From Kribbella jiaozuonensis (GTDB lineage Bacteria > Actinomycetota > Actinomycetes > Propionibacteriales > Kribbellaceae): DNA of 64,000 bases. Numbering within the stretch: the first letter of the stretch is position 1; every line of letters starts with the position of its first letter. The position numbers and the translations under genes are program-made. The notes beneath the pieces are model-generated. The model worked only from the letters and a program-made list of their open reading frames with translations. It was not told the origin of the DNA and did no database searches. Shown here piece after piece: positions 1 to 7,639 of the stretch. Where the stretch lies: positions 248,001 to 312,000 of the forward strand of contig NZ_SZPZ01000004.1 of assembly GCF_005233875.1 (NCBI RefSeq). The letters are read 5' to 3'.

Positions 1-1
1 C

Positions 2-844
2 GGCCTCGCCGGCGTCAAACCGGCCCGGCTGCGCGCGATGGACGAGTTCCCGAACGACGCGCTCGACCCCGACCGCTGCGACGGTGACCTGCTGCTGCAG
101 ATCTGCGCCGATCACCGCGACACCGTGCTGCACGCGCTACGGATCCTGATGCGCGCCACCCGCGCCGACCTCCAGGTGCTCTGGCAGCAGGAGGGCTTCA
201 CGAGCCCACCACGCCCGACCGGCACACCCCGCAACCTGTTCGGCTTCAAGGACGGTACGGCGAACCTGGAGTTCCTCGACCGCCCCGACCTGCTCGACCG
301 GCTGGTGTGGACCAAGCCCGGCGGCGACGAACCGAACTGGGTGACCGGCGGTTCGTACCACGTGGTCCGGCTGATCCGGATGTTCGTGGAGTTCTGGGAC
401 CGGATCTCGATCAACGAGCAGCAACGGATCTTCGGCCGCGACCGCGACACCGGCGCACCGCTGTCCGGCCGCCCGGGCGAACGCGTAGCCGGCCAGGAGG
501 AGCTCCAACTCCCCAGCTACTACCGGGATGCGCACGGCAACACCGTCCCGCTGACCGCCCACACCCGCCTCGCGAACCCCCACGACGGCACCGCCGACGA
601 CCGGCGGATGCTGCGCCGCGGCTTCAACTACAGCGCCGGCGTCGAGCCCAACGGCCAGCTCGACCTGGGCATGATCTTCATCTGCTTCAACGCCGACCTC
701 GACCGCCAGTTCGTCGCCGTACAGACACTGCTCATCGACGAACCCCTGGTCGACTACATCTCCCCGTTCGGCGGCGGCTACTTCTTCGCCCTACCCGGCG
801 TACAGGACGCCGACGAGTGGCTGGGCCGCACCATGTTCGACTGA
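2..844 (+). CDS. efeB: Dyp-type peroxidase, EfeB/deferrochelatase-like (5' end outside window)
   Basis: Heme peroxidase of the dye-decolorising family. The reading frame is open to the left edge, so the N-terminus, including any Tat signal, is missing; 280 residues remain. The family signature GFKDGTANL (GXXDG, distal Asp) is present, followed by a proximal region with VVRLIRMFVEFWDR and HTRLANPHDG. The conserved PRNLFGFKDG and FGRDRDTGAPL stretches match the EfeB branch, which works with EfeU and EfeO in ferrous iron uptake or takes iron from heme. Those partners, if present, would lie left of the window. A strong inverted repeat directly downstream ends the transcript. Whether it belongs to an efeUOB operon cannot be seen. 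Confidence 0.93.
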   Translation, partial: GLAGVKPARLRAMDEFPNDALDPDRCDGDLLLQICADHRDTVLHALRILMRATRADLQVLWQQEGFTSPPRPTGTPRNLFGFKDGTANLEFLDRPDLLDRLVWTKPGGDEPNWVTGGSYHVVRLIRMFVEFWDRISINEQQRIFGRDRDTGAPLSGRPGERVAGQEELQLPSYYRDAHGNTVPLTAHTRLANPHDGTADDRRMLRRGFNYSAGVEPNGQLDLGMIFICFNADLDRQFVAVQTLLIDEPLVDYISPFGGGYFFALPGVQDADEWLGRTMFD

Positions 845-852
845 AGGTCCAA

Positions 853-887
853 CGACGAGGCGCGCCACCAACCGGCGCGCCTCGTCG
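853..887. terminator. Bidirectional terminator hairpin
   Basis: Perfect inverted repeat GACGAGGCGCGCC / GGCGCGCCTCGTC (854-866 and 874-886), extended by one C-G pair, with a 7-nt loop. It fills the 53-bp gap between the convergent peroxidase and subtilisin genes. There is no U-tract, as is usual for actinobacterial hairpins. Confidence 0.85.
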
Positions 888-897
888 CTGGGTCAGG

Positions 898-2631
898 TCA
901 GCCCTTTGCGACCTTCTTTGCGTTGACGATGCCGTCGCCGTAGAAGCCGTTGTTCGCCGTCGTGCCTTCGCACAGGTGGTTGGTTGTCACGGTCAGGAAG
1001 GTCCCGTCGGCCTGCAGGACCTGCCGGGTGTAGGTGAACAGCGGAGGGGTCGGGCAAGCGTGGTCGGTCGCCGTTCCGCGCAGTAGCTGCTCGACGGCCG
1101 CCGGCGAAGCCTTCTTGCCGCCGTTGACGTGGTCCTTGACGCCCAGCCGGCCGACTGCCAGCACCGCGACGCCGGCCGCGTGCGGTGACGCCATCGACGT
1201 GCCCTGCAGGTACTGGTAGTAGCCGCAGACGCCCTTGTTGCAGCTCTGAACGACGCTGGGTGTGTTCGGCGTCCCGTCGGGATTGAGCTGACCGCGCTCC
1301 ACGGCGAGGTGCTTCGGGTACGCCGCGAGGATGGCCTTCGTGATGTCGCGCTTCTGGTCCGCGGTGTCGTACACGTCCCCGCCCGGCGCGGACAGGTCGG
1401 CGTACCCGTTGCCGTAGTCGGAGTAGTAGGCCTTGCGCGTGGAGATGCCGGTGCTGGTCACCGAGAGCACATGGTTACCCTCGGACGGCATCGAGATGCA
1501 CGAAGTCGGGATCGTCCGCGTGTACGGCGCCTCACCGGGCACGCTGGGGAAGTCCGGGCTCGACGAGTCCACGATCGTCTTGGTGTAGTCGGTCGCGCCG
1601 TTGCCCGCCGCTGCGACCAGCGTGACGCCATGGGCATAGGCGTAGTCGAGGGCCCGCTGCATCGCCTGGATGACAGTTGCCTGCTCGGCCTGGAACTCCG
1701 GCGGGTCAGCCGGGTTGTTGGTGCAGTTGAACAGCCACGGATCGACGTAGAAGCTCATGTTCACGACGTCGATGCCGTGATCGCCCGCGTAGGTCAGCGC
1801 GTCGACCGTGGGCTGCAGGAAGAAGAAGCCCGCATCCTGGCCGGCCCGCAGGTTGACGATCGTCGCCTTGGGCGCGACGCCCGCGATCCCGAGCTTGTTG
1901 ACCGGCGACGCGATCTCGGAAGCGACGTGCGTACCGTGACCGTTGTCGTCCTCGTCGACAGGATCGACACAGCTCGGGTGCTCGCACGGTCCGTCGACCG
2001 TCGTGCCGTTGGCGTCGACCGGGATGTCGGTCGTGAAGTTCCGGCTCAGGGCCTTGTCGAAGTTGGCGGTGATGTCGGGATGGCTGCCGTCGACGCCGGT
2101 GTCGATGATGCCGACGCGCACGCCCTTGCCCTGCTCATAGCGCTGTGAACCGTCGGCGGTCGCGCCGATCTGCTGCATGTCCCATTGCAGCCCGGCCAGC
2201 GGCTCCTGCTTCTTCTTGTCCTTGTCGGCGGCCTTCGACGTCGCGCGACCCGCGCGCGCACCCAGCAGGTCAGCCTGCGCTGCGTCGCGCTTGAAGCTCG
2301 TGTTGTTATTGGCCAGACGGTCGTCCGGTGCGTGGCCGATGACCGTACTTCGTGCGACCCCCACGATCGCGGACGAGCCACGGGCGGCAGCCGGGAAAGC
2401 GTCGCTCTTGGTGGTGACGGTGGCGACTCCGATCGCCGTATTCTCGTCGAGTACCGTGCCGCCGGCAGCCGCGATCGCGGCGTGCGCGGCCGCGGCAGAT
2501 CCGCCCTGGGCGTAGAGAACGACGTACTGCCGCTCTTGACCGCTGGTCGCGGTACCCGTTCCGGCTGCGACCCATAGCAACCCGGTGACGCTCGCTGCCG
2601 CGATGGCGGCACGCATGACGTACTTGCGCAT
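898..2631 (-). CDS. Secreted S8 family serine protease (subtilisin)
   Basis: 577-aa secreted subtilase. A signal peptide occupies about residues 1-30 (basic start, hydrophobic core, TATS). An I9-like propeptide region follows to about residue 110. The catalytic domain carries Asp177 (GIIDTGVDGSHPD), His232 (NGHGTHVA), the oxyanion-hole Asn344 (AAGNG) and Ser479 (GTSMASPHAAG). An insertion with several Cys residues (about 300-380 and 460-470) suggests disulfides outside the cell. The ATG start has a strong ribosome binding site (GAGGGAGGGG). It is monocistronic, separated by about 120 bp from the next gene on the same strand. Substrate unknown. Confidence 0.95.
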   Translation of the reverse strand: MRKYVMRAAIAAASVTGLLWVAAGTGTATSGQERQYVVLYAQGGSAAAAHAAIAAAGGTVLDENTAIGVATVTTKSDAFPAAARGSSAIVGVARSTVIGHAPDDRLANNNTSFKRDAAQADLLGARAGRATSKAADKDKKKQEPLAGLQWDMQQIGATADGSQRYEQGKGVRVGIIDTGVDGSHPDITANFDKALSRNFTTDIPVDANGTTVDGPCEHPSCVDPVDEDDNGHGTHVASEIASPVNKLGIAGVAPKATIVNLRAGQDAGFFFLQPTVDALTYAGDHGIDVVNMSFYVDPWLFNCTNNPADPPEFQAEQATVIQAMQRALDYAYAHGVTLVAAAGNGATDYTKTIVDSSSPDFPSVPGEAPYTRTIPTSCISMPSEGNHVLSVTSTGISTRKAYYSDYGNGYADLSAPGGDVYDTADQKRDITKAILAAYPKHLAVERGQLNPDGTPNTPSVVQSCNKGVCGYYQYLQGTSMASPHAAGVAVLAVGRLGVKDHVNGGKKASPAAVEQLLRGTATDHACPTPPLFTYTRQVLQADGTFLTVTTNHLCEGTTANNGFYGDGIVNAKKVAKG

Positions 2632-2751
2632 TGAACCCCTCCCTCGAAGATCGAACTACAGCTGAAGAAACGTGCTGTCGTGTCGTTCGAGCCCGCCCCC
2701 CAGCAACCCCATCTGTTAATAGACGGGATCGAACCGTCCGAGCGCAAGGCT

Positions 2752-4167
2752 TCAGAGCGTCGGCTTGCCCGGCCGGTAGAGCCAGGTGTGGAAGAACGCG
2801 CCGAGGTCGCGGTGGGTCAATCGCTCGACGAACCGGATGAAGGTCTGCGTCGAGACGTTGCCGTACCGGTGCGTCGTCGGCCACTGCCGCAGCACCTGGA
2901 AGAAGGCGCGGTCGCCGATCTTCAGGCGTAGCGCCTGCAATGTCATCGCGCCGCGGTTGTAGACGAGGTCGTCGAAGATGTGATCCCGTCCGGGGTCGGC
3001 GACCTTGCCGCTCCAGTCCTTCTCGTCGGCGTAGGTCTCCGCGAAGCTCTGCTGCACCGGGATGCCGTTGAACTTCTCCTGGTAGAGCCACTCCGAATAG
3101 GTGGCGAAGCCCTCGTTCAGCCAGATGTCCGACCAGTGCACCGGAGTGAGGCTGTCACCGAACCACTGGTGGCCGAGCTCGTGGGCGAGCAGGTCACCGT
3201 CGACTTCGCTCGTGCGCTGGTCGTACACCGGTCGGCTCTGGGTCTCCAGGGCATAGTCGACGCCGACATCGGCGATGATGCCGCCGGTCGAGCTGAACGG
3301 GTAGCGCCCGTACATCGACGCCTCCCACTGGACGATCTGCGCCGTGGTCCGGTTGAACACTCTGCCCTGGCCGGGCTTGGTATCGACCGACCTGCCGATG
3401 GCGGTGATGTTCGGAATGCCGGTGGCCGTCACAGCGCGAGTGACGTTGTACTTCCCGATCGCGATCATCGCCAGCTCGCTGGCCATCGGCTGGCTCATGT
3501 GCCAGCGGAACGTGGTGTAGCCGCCGTGCTTGGTGGTGGGTCCGGGCTCACCGTTGGCCAGCACGGTCAGCCCGGTCGGCACCGTGATGGTCTGGCTGTA
3601 CGTCGCCTTGTCGTCGGTGGTGTCGTTCACCGGGTAGTAGGTCGCGGCACCGATCGGCTGGTTGAGCGCGACCGCGCCGTCCTTGGTGGCGACCCAGCCA
3701 GAGAGGCCCAGCGCCGGGTCATCGATCTTCTGCGGGACACCGGCATACGTCACGGAGACAACGAACGCGCTTCCTCGCCACAGACCTTGTCGCGGCGTGA
3801 TCACCAACTCCTGAGCACCGCGACGGGTGAAGGCCGCAGCCCGCCCGTCGACCGAGAGCTTGGTGATCTTCAACGGCCCCTGGAAATCCAGATCGAAGCG
3901 GGACAGATTCTGCGTGGCCTTCGCGAGAATCGTCGTCGTCGCGCTGATCGCCTTGGTCTTGGGGTTGAACGCCAGCCTGATGTCGTAGTGGCTGACGTCG
4001 TAGCCGCCATTACCCATGTCCGGGAAGTAAGGATCCCCCGCCCCCGATGCGCCGGGCGAGAACGACATCCGTCCTGGCGCAGCATTCGCCGTCATGCCCG
4101 TCGACAACCCAAGCACCAACGCACAAACCATCAACAGGTAACCGCGGCGACGACCGACACGTCCCAC
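2752..4167 (-). CDS. Secreted M1 family metallopeptidase
   Basis: Zinc aminopeptidase-like protein, 471 aa from the chosen start. The zinc motif HELGHQWFG (His329, Glu330, His333) and distal Glu352 in WLNEGFATYSE are intact; the GAMEN-like exopeptidase motif reads ALETQ. GTG at 4167 is preferred over the in-frame ATG at 4182 because AAGGAGG lies just before the GTG and would be coding if the ATG were used. From the GTG the protein begins with a basic stretch and a hydrophobic signal peptide ending near TANA. It is shorter than full-length M1 enzymes and lacks the long C-terminal helical domain. The GntR-type gene ends about 20 bp upstream, so the two probably share a transcript. Confidence 0.92.
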   Translation of the reverse strand: MGRVGRRRGYLLMVCALVLGLSTGMTANAAPGRMSFSPGASGAGDPYFPDMGNGGYDVSHYDIRLAFNPKTKAISATTTILAKATQNLSRFDLDFQGPLKITKLSVDGRAAAFTRRGAQELVITPRQGLWRGSAFVVSVTYAGVPQKIDDPALGLSGWVATKDGAVALNQPIGAATYYPVNDTTDDKATYSQTITVPTGLTVLANGEPGPTTKHGGYTTFRWHMSQPMASELAMIAIGKYNVTRAVTATGIPNITAIGRSVDTKPGQGRVFNRTTAQIVQWEASMYGRYPFSSTGGIIADVGVDYALETQSRPVYDQRTSEVDGDLLAHELGHQWFGDSLTPVHWSDIWLNEGFATYSEWLYQEKFNGIPVQQSFAETYADEKDWSGKVADPGRDHIFDDLVYNRGAMTLQALRLKIGDRAFFQVLRQWPTTHRYGNVSTQTFIRFVERLTHRDLGAFFHTWLYRPGKPTL

Positions 4168-4187
4168 AATTCCTCCTTGCATTCCGC

Positions 4188-4916
4188 TTATGCAGACTCG
4201 GCTGGTGGTTGGGAAAGAGTCAGGTGCGTCTTGATCTGGTAGCGGTCGCCGCGGTAGGCGGCGCGGGTGAATTCGAATCTGCGGCCGTGCTGGTCGCGGG
4301 TGGTTCGCTCCAGGATGAGGATCGGAGCTTCCAGGGCGAGGCCGAGCAGGGCCGACTCGGTGGCGTCGGCGGCTGCTGCGCCTTGGGTCTGTTCGGCGTC
4401 GGTCGGGATCACGCCGTACTGCTCCTCGAGCATCGCGTAGAACGAGTTCTGCTCGATCGCTCGTACGTCGAACTCGGGGACGAGCTCCTGCAGTACGTGG
4501 ATGGTCTCCAGGCAGATCGGGTCGCCGTTGACGAAGCGTTGCCTGGCGATCCGCAGTACGGCGGTGGTCGGGGTGACGCGGAGTCTGCTGCCGATCAACG
4601 TGCCGGCTTGGATCGTGCCGTGGCTGAGGACCCTGCTGGTCCAGTTGCCGGATCCGGTCGGGTACGTCGCTCCGTGGGTGCCGCTGATCTGTTGGGCCAC
4701 CTTGGGGCTACCGACGAACATGCCGCGGCCGTGCTCGCGGACCAGCCAGCCATCGCGAACCAGGTCGTCGACCACTGCTCGAAGGGTGGGTCGGGAGATC
4801 TCGAGTTCGGCAGACAGCTGGCGCTCGGAGGGAATCGGCTGGCCGACCGCTCGCGTCTCGACCAGCCCGAGCAGGTGCTCACGCGCCCGATCTCGTTTCC
4901 GCAGGCTGCCTGCCAC
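4188..4916 (-). CDS. GntR family transcriptional regulator with UTRA domain
   Basis: HutC-subfamily repressor. The N-terminal winged helix (about residues 5-70: PIPSERQLSAELEISRPTLRAVVDDLVRDGW, split here as PIPSERQLSAELE and ISRPTLRAVVDDLV) is followed by a UTRA ligand domain (from about 90; RIARQRFVNGDPICLETIHV region). GTG at 4916 is chosen because an AAGGA site precedes it and the HTH then starts at the usual distance; an in-frame ATG at 4949 is possible. UTRA domains bind small ligands, often sugars or amino-acid derivatives. It is directly upstream of the M1 peptidase gene and 16 bp or more downstream of the GH16 gene on the same strand, both plausible targets. The ligand is unknown. 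Confidence 0.9.
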   Translation of the reverse strand: MAGSLRKRDRAREHLLGLVETRAVGQPIPSERQLSAELEISRPTLRAVVDDLVRDGWLVREHGRGMFVGSPKVAQQISGTHGATYPTGSGNWTSRVLSHGTIQAGTLIGSRLRVTPTTAVLRIARQRFVNGDPICLETIHVLQELVPEFDVRAIEQNSFYAMLEEQYGVIPTDAEQTQGAAAADATESALLGLALEAPILILERTTRDQHGRRFEFTRAAYRGDRYQIKTHLTLSQPPAESA

Positions 4917-4964
4917 GAGGACCCATCCTTGGTATGCCGGAGGGTCCATATGTTACGCCGGAGC

Positions 4965-5939
4965 TCAGTGTTCCGGCGGCTGGTAGTTCTCGCAGCTCCC
5001 GGTGTTGCTCAACGAGTCCTGGTAGGTGGTGTCGTGCTTGCGGTACTTCTCCACGCGGGCGTCGGCCTGTGCGGGCGAGACGGTATCGTTCTTGGCGTAG
5101 TAAGCCCAATCGACCTGCTCGCGGTACTCACTTGTCGCCGTGCCCTGGTGCCCGTCCAGATCGATGAACCACAGGTTCCAGTTCATGCTCATGTCCTGGC
5201 GAGGCAGGACGGTGTTGCCGTCCTGGTCGACCGTGTGGTCGGCAGTGAGCTTGCCGTCGATGTAGTACCTGGCGTGGCCGTTGCCGACCTGCGTGACGTA
5301 GGTGTGCCAGCCGTTCAGCGACCTGTCCTGGCGGCTCTCCGCGGTTCGCGCGTCCCACGGGTCCTCTCGGAAGGTGTGCCAGCTCGTCTGGAAGTTGACC
5401 GGGCCCGTCTCTCCCCAGCCTCCGTTCGGCAGGTACTCGGTGAAGTCGAGCTCGCTGTAGATCGGGTCGTAGTCGAATTTCGTCGGGCCGATGGCGAACG
5501 CGGTCTCATTGATGTGGTCGCCGTCCGTCCCGGTGGCCGGGGTGTCGGCGTACCGGACGCGGGTGGCGTAGGTGCCGTTCCGCAGGTTCATGGTGGTCCG
5601 GCGGAGTTCGGCGTTGGTGGTGCCGGGGACCGTACCGTCCGTCGTTGCCCGGAGCTGAGCTGCCTTCTGGCCACCGGTGGTGACGAAGGAGACGTTGCTC
5701 GCCGGCCACGCGGTACCCGGCACACCTGGGCCACCCATTTCACTCCGCGCATTCCAGCCGTGGTCGGCGAGCGCTGGGTCGGTGGCGGACGTGTACTGGA
5801 AGTCGTCGAACAGTACGCCGCACTTACCTGACCCGCGGTCGGCCCGATCGGTCGATCCGACGGCAGCAGAGGCGCCGCTCACCATCGAGGCGATCGTCGC
5901 GGCGGTGGCGAGGAAGATGGTCGTTCGCTGACGTGACAT
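4965..5939 (-). CDS. Secreted glycoside hydrolase family 16 protein
   Basis: 324-aa secreted beta-glucanase-like protein. Signal peptide is about residues 1-26 (ending SGASA). The GH16 active-site signature ELDFTE (Glu163 nucleophile, Asp165, Glu168 acid/base) lies in a jelly-roll with typical flanks (NETAFAIGPTKFDYDP before; WHTYVTQVGNGHARYYIDGK after). ATG 5939 is chosen for its AAGGAGA site; the longer open frame upstream has no signal peptide. GH16 enzymes act on beta-1,3/1,4-glucans, laminarin or agar-type polymers; the specificity cannot be told from this. Upstream lies an inverted pair of GGTAAATACC sites that may control it. Confidence 0.9.
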   Translation of the reverse strand: MSRQRTTIFLATAATIASMVSGASAAVGSTDRADRGSGKCGVLFDDFQYTSATDPALADHGWNARSEMGGPGVPGTAWPASNVSFVTTGGQKAAQLRATTDGTVPGTTNAELRRTTMNLRNGTYATRVRYADTPATGTDGDHINETAFAIGPTKFDYDPIYSELDFTEYLPNGGWGETGPVNFQTSWHTFREDPWDARTAESRQDRSLNGWHTYVTQVGNGHARYYIDGKLTADHTVDQDGNTVLPRQDMSMNWNLWFIDLDGHQGTATSEYREQVDWAYYAKNDTVSPAQADARVEKYRKHDTTYQDSLSNTGSCENYQPPEH

Positions 5940-6076
5940 GTCTTCGGTCTCCTTCGCGGCAAGGATGGGGCGGAAGCCGGATCCTGGACGAGCATGAATG
6001 CCACGAGAGTGAACTGCAAGAGCTCCACCAAACTTTTCGAATTGACCCGACATAAACCAATTTAGGCGGTGATCAC

Positions 6077-6156
6077 TGGTAAATACCGGGAATCGACGAC
6101 AGCGCCACCAGTCGCCCTGGCCCGCTGCCGCGCGGGTCGCGTGATGGTATTTACCA
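6077..6156. promoter_or_regulatory. Inverted operator pair TGGTAAATACC / GGTATTTACCA
   Basis: TGGTAAATACC at 6077-6087 and its exact reverse complement at 6146-6156, 69 bp apart. Allowing one mismatch, the match extends by three bases on the outer side (CACTGG versus CAGTGG). AT-rich identical sites on opposite strands in a GC-rich genome, between divergent genes, are typical of binding sites for one dimeric regulator that can loop DNA. The nearby GntR/UTRA protein is one candidate, by proximity only. Confidence 0.5.
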
Positions 6157-6233
6157 CTGGCCCATGAATTCAATCTCGATCGTTCGGACCGGAACGGCCC
6201 GGCCGGTTCACTGGGGTGGCCTGACGGCTGATG

Positions 6234-6252
6234 ACCAGGGAGTCTCCCTGGT
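6234..6252. promoter_or_regulatory. 19-bp perfect palindrome upstream of Bax-inhibitor gene
   Basis: ACCAGGGAGTCTCCCTGGT has 9-bp arms around a single central T, so it would not form a useful RNA hairpin but fits a dimeric DNA-binding protein. It ends 34 bp before the start codon at 6287. The 19-bp span recalls MerR-type operators, but no matching -35/-10 was identified. Confidence 0.45.
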
Positions 6253-6286
6253 GCCATGCGTACGGCTTCGTCGGATCGTGGGAGAC

Positions 6287-6949
6287 ATGGACGAGTCAAT
6301 GGCATACCCCCGGAGCGGCGTCAGCGATCGGGATCAGGAACACACGCTGTTCGCGCAGACCATGCAGTACGTCGCGATGACCACCGGGCTGTTCGCGCTC
6401 GGGGCGTACCTGGGCCGCGACCTGCACGGCGGCATCGGCATCATCGCGTTCATCGCCGCCTTCGGAGTACTGATCGGCATGCAGTTCGCCGTCCGGAAGT
6501 CGACCGGCCGGGCCGTCGGACTGCTCGCCGCGTTCGGCCTGCTGATGGGCCTCGCGACCGCGCCGACCCTCGCGTACTACGCCAGCATCGACCCGAGCGC
6601 GCTCTGGCAAGCCGGTGGAGCGACGGCCCTGTTCATCGTCGGCTTCGGCGCGGCCGGCTACGCCACCCGGCGTGACCTGTCGGGCATCGCGCGTGTCGGC
6701 TCGTGGGCTCTGATCGGACTGATCCTCTTCGGCATCGTGCTGATCTTCGTCCAGATCCCAGGCGGAGCGCTCATCTACTCGATCGTCGGCCTGGTCATCT
6801 TCGCCGGCCTGACCGCCTTCGACTTCCAGCGCCTCCGCCGGTCCACCGACCTCGCCTCGGCACCCCTGCTGGCCGCCTCGATCTTCCTCGACATCCTCAA
6901 CGTCTTCCTGTTCTTCCTCCAGCTCTTCAGCCGCAACGACCAGTCATAG
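6287..6949 (+). CDS. Bax inhibitor-1/YccA family membrane protein
   Basis: 220-aa integral membrane protein with about seven hydrophobic segments, of the BI-1/TMBIM family (YccA, YetJ in bacteria), which includes a pH-sensitive calcium leak channel and modulators of membrane proteases. Start ATG 6287 has GGAG close by; ATG 6299 is an alternative. The segments run from about residue 27 (YVAMTTGLFALGAYLG) to 217 with a terminal short charged tail. Hydrophobic pattern and the GLTAFDFQRLRR stretch near the C-terminus fit the family, where an Asp in the last helices is functionally important. Convergent with the DJ-1-like gene 4 bp away. Confidence 0.85.
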   Translation: MDESMAYPRSGVSDRDQEHTLFAQTMQYVAMTTGLFALGAYLGRDLHGGIGIIAFIAAFGVLIGMQFAVRKSTGRAVGLLAAFGLLMGLATAPTLAYYASIDPSALWQAGGATALFIVGFGAAGYATRRDLSGIARVGSWALIGLILFGIVLIFVQIPGGALIYSIVGLVIFAGLTAFDFQRLRRSTDLASAPLLAASIFLDILNVFLFFLQLFSRNDQS

Positions 6950-6953
6950 GCTC

Positions 6954-7577
6954 TTACTTCTGGAGCGCGCCGACAGGTTCGAGGTAAGGCGTCACGTTGC
7001 GCAGCGCCCGGTCGACGTACTCGTCCTTCTCGCCGACGGGCGCGACATAGTGCATGGCGTCCTTGGCGGCTTCGAGGCTGTGGAGCCGGGCGATTGTCCA
7101 GGTGGCGAGGTACGTCGAGGCCAGGCAGCCGCCGGCCGTGGCGAGATTGCCGCGCGCAAAGAACGGCTGATCGAGTACGTCGACACCCGCCGCGACGACC
7201 CAGGGCTTGGTCACCAGATCGGTGCAGGCGGGTACGTCGCGCAGATGCCCGAGCTTGGCCAGGACCAACGCGCCGGAACACTGGGCAGCCAACAGCTGAC
7301 GGGTCGGGTCGAGCCGGGCCAAGGTCTCCATGATGGCGGGGTTCTCGACCACCTCTCTGGTCTTCTTGCCACTGCCGACGATGACCGCGTCGGCATCGCA
7401 GGCCTCCTCGAGATCGATCATGGCGTCGATGACGACGCCGTTCATCGACCGCAGTCGCGGCGTCGGGCCTGCGATCGACACCCGCCAGCCAGGTGCGCTG
7501 ACGCGGTTGAGGATTCCGAGGGCGATGAGGCTGTCGAGTTCGTTGTAGCCGTCGAACGTGAGGATCGCTGTGTGCAT
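6954..7577 (-). CDS. DJ-1/PfpI family protein (class I GATase-like)
   Basis: 207-aa DJ-1/PfpI superfamily protein. The nucleophile elbow AAQCSGALVLAKLG places Cys100 as the likely reactive cysteine; the N-terminal strand AILTFDGYNELD carries the family Asp/Glu pair near the active site. No AraC domain is attached. Relatives include glyoxalase III-like enzymes, isonitrile hydratases and redox-sensing proteins; the sequence does not decide among them. It is transcribed divergently from a MocR-type regulator with only 62 bp between, an arrangement that suggests control by that regulator. Confidence 0.85.
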   Translation of the reverse strand: MHTAILTFDGYNELDSLIALGILNRVSAPGWRVSIAGPTPRLRSMNGVVIDAMIDLEEACDADAVIVGSGKKTREVVENPAIMETLARLDPTRQLLAAQCSGALVLAKLGHLRDVPACTDLVTKPWVVAAGVDVLDQPFFARGNLATAGGCLASTYLATWTIARLHSLEAAKDAMHYVAPVGEKDEYVDRALRNVTPYLEPVGALQK

Positions 7578-7605
7578 ACTCGCACCCTAGGGCGGCCGGT
7601 CCATG

Positions 7606-7633
7606 ACAGTGGAAGAATTGTCCTGCATACAAT
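7606..7633 (+). promoter_or_regulatory. Promoter and palindromic operator for the MocR gene (leaderless)
   Basis: TACAAT at 7628-7633 lies 6 nt before the ATG at 7640, so transcription would begin at or beside the start codon, giving a leaderless mRNA. A weak -35 (TGACAG) lies about 18 bp upstream. The -10 forms half of ATTGT-N7-ACAAT (7617-7621 and 7629-7633), consistent with autoregulation. Confidence 0.55.
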
Positions 7634-7639
7634 GCTGCG

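Larger units (their letters stand above)
5940..6286. other. Divergent intergenic region with two operator-like elements
   Basis: 347 bp between the GH16 gene and the Bax-inhibitor gene. It is more AT-rich than the surroundings around 6020-6090 and around 6145-6180. It contains the inverted pair at 6077-6156 and the palindrome at 6234-6252 listed separately. A frame beginning at ATG 6164 is continuous with the downstream gene but has no signal or domain in its first 41 codons, so it is treated as untranslated. Confidence 0.6.

Noticed and set aside
4047..5831. 594-codon open frame on the plus strand
   Set aside because: Antisense to the GntR-type and GH16 genes; composition is typical of a shadow frame and it has no ribosome site.
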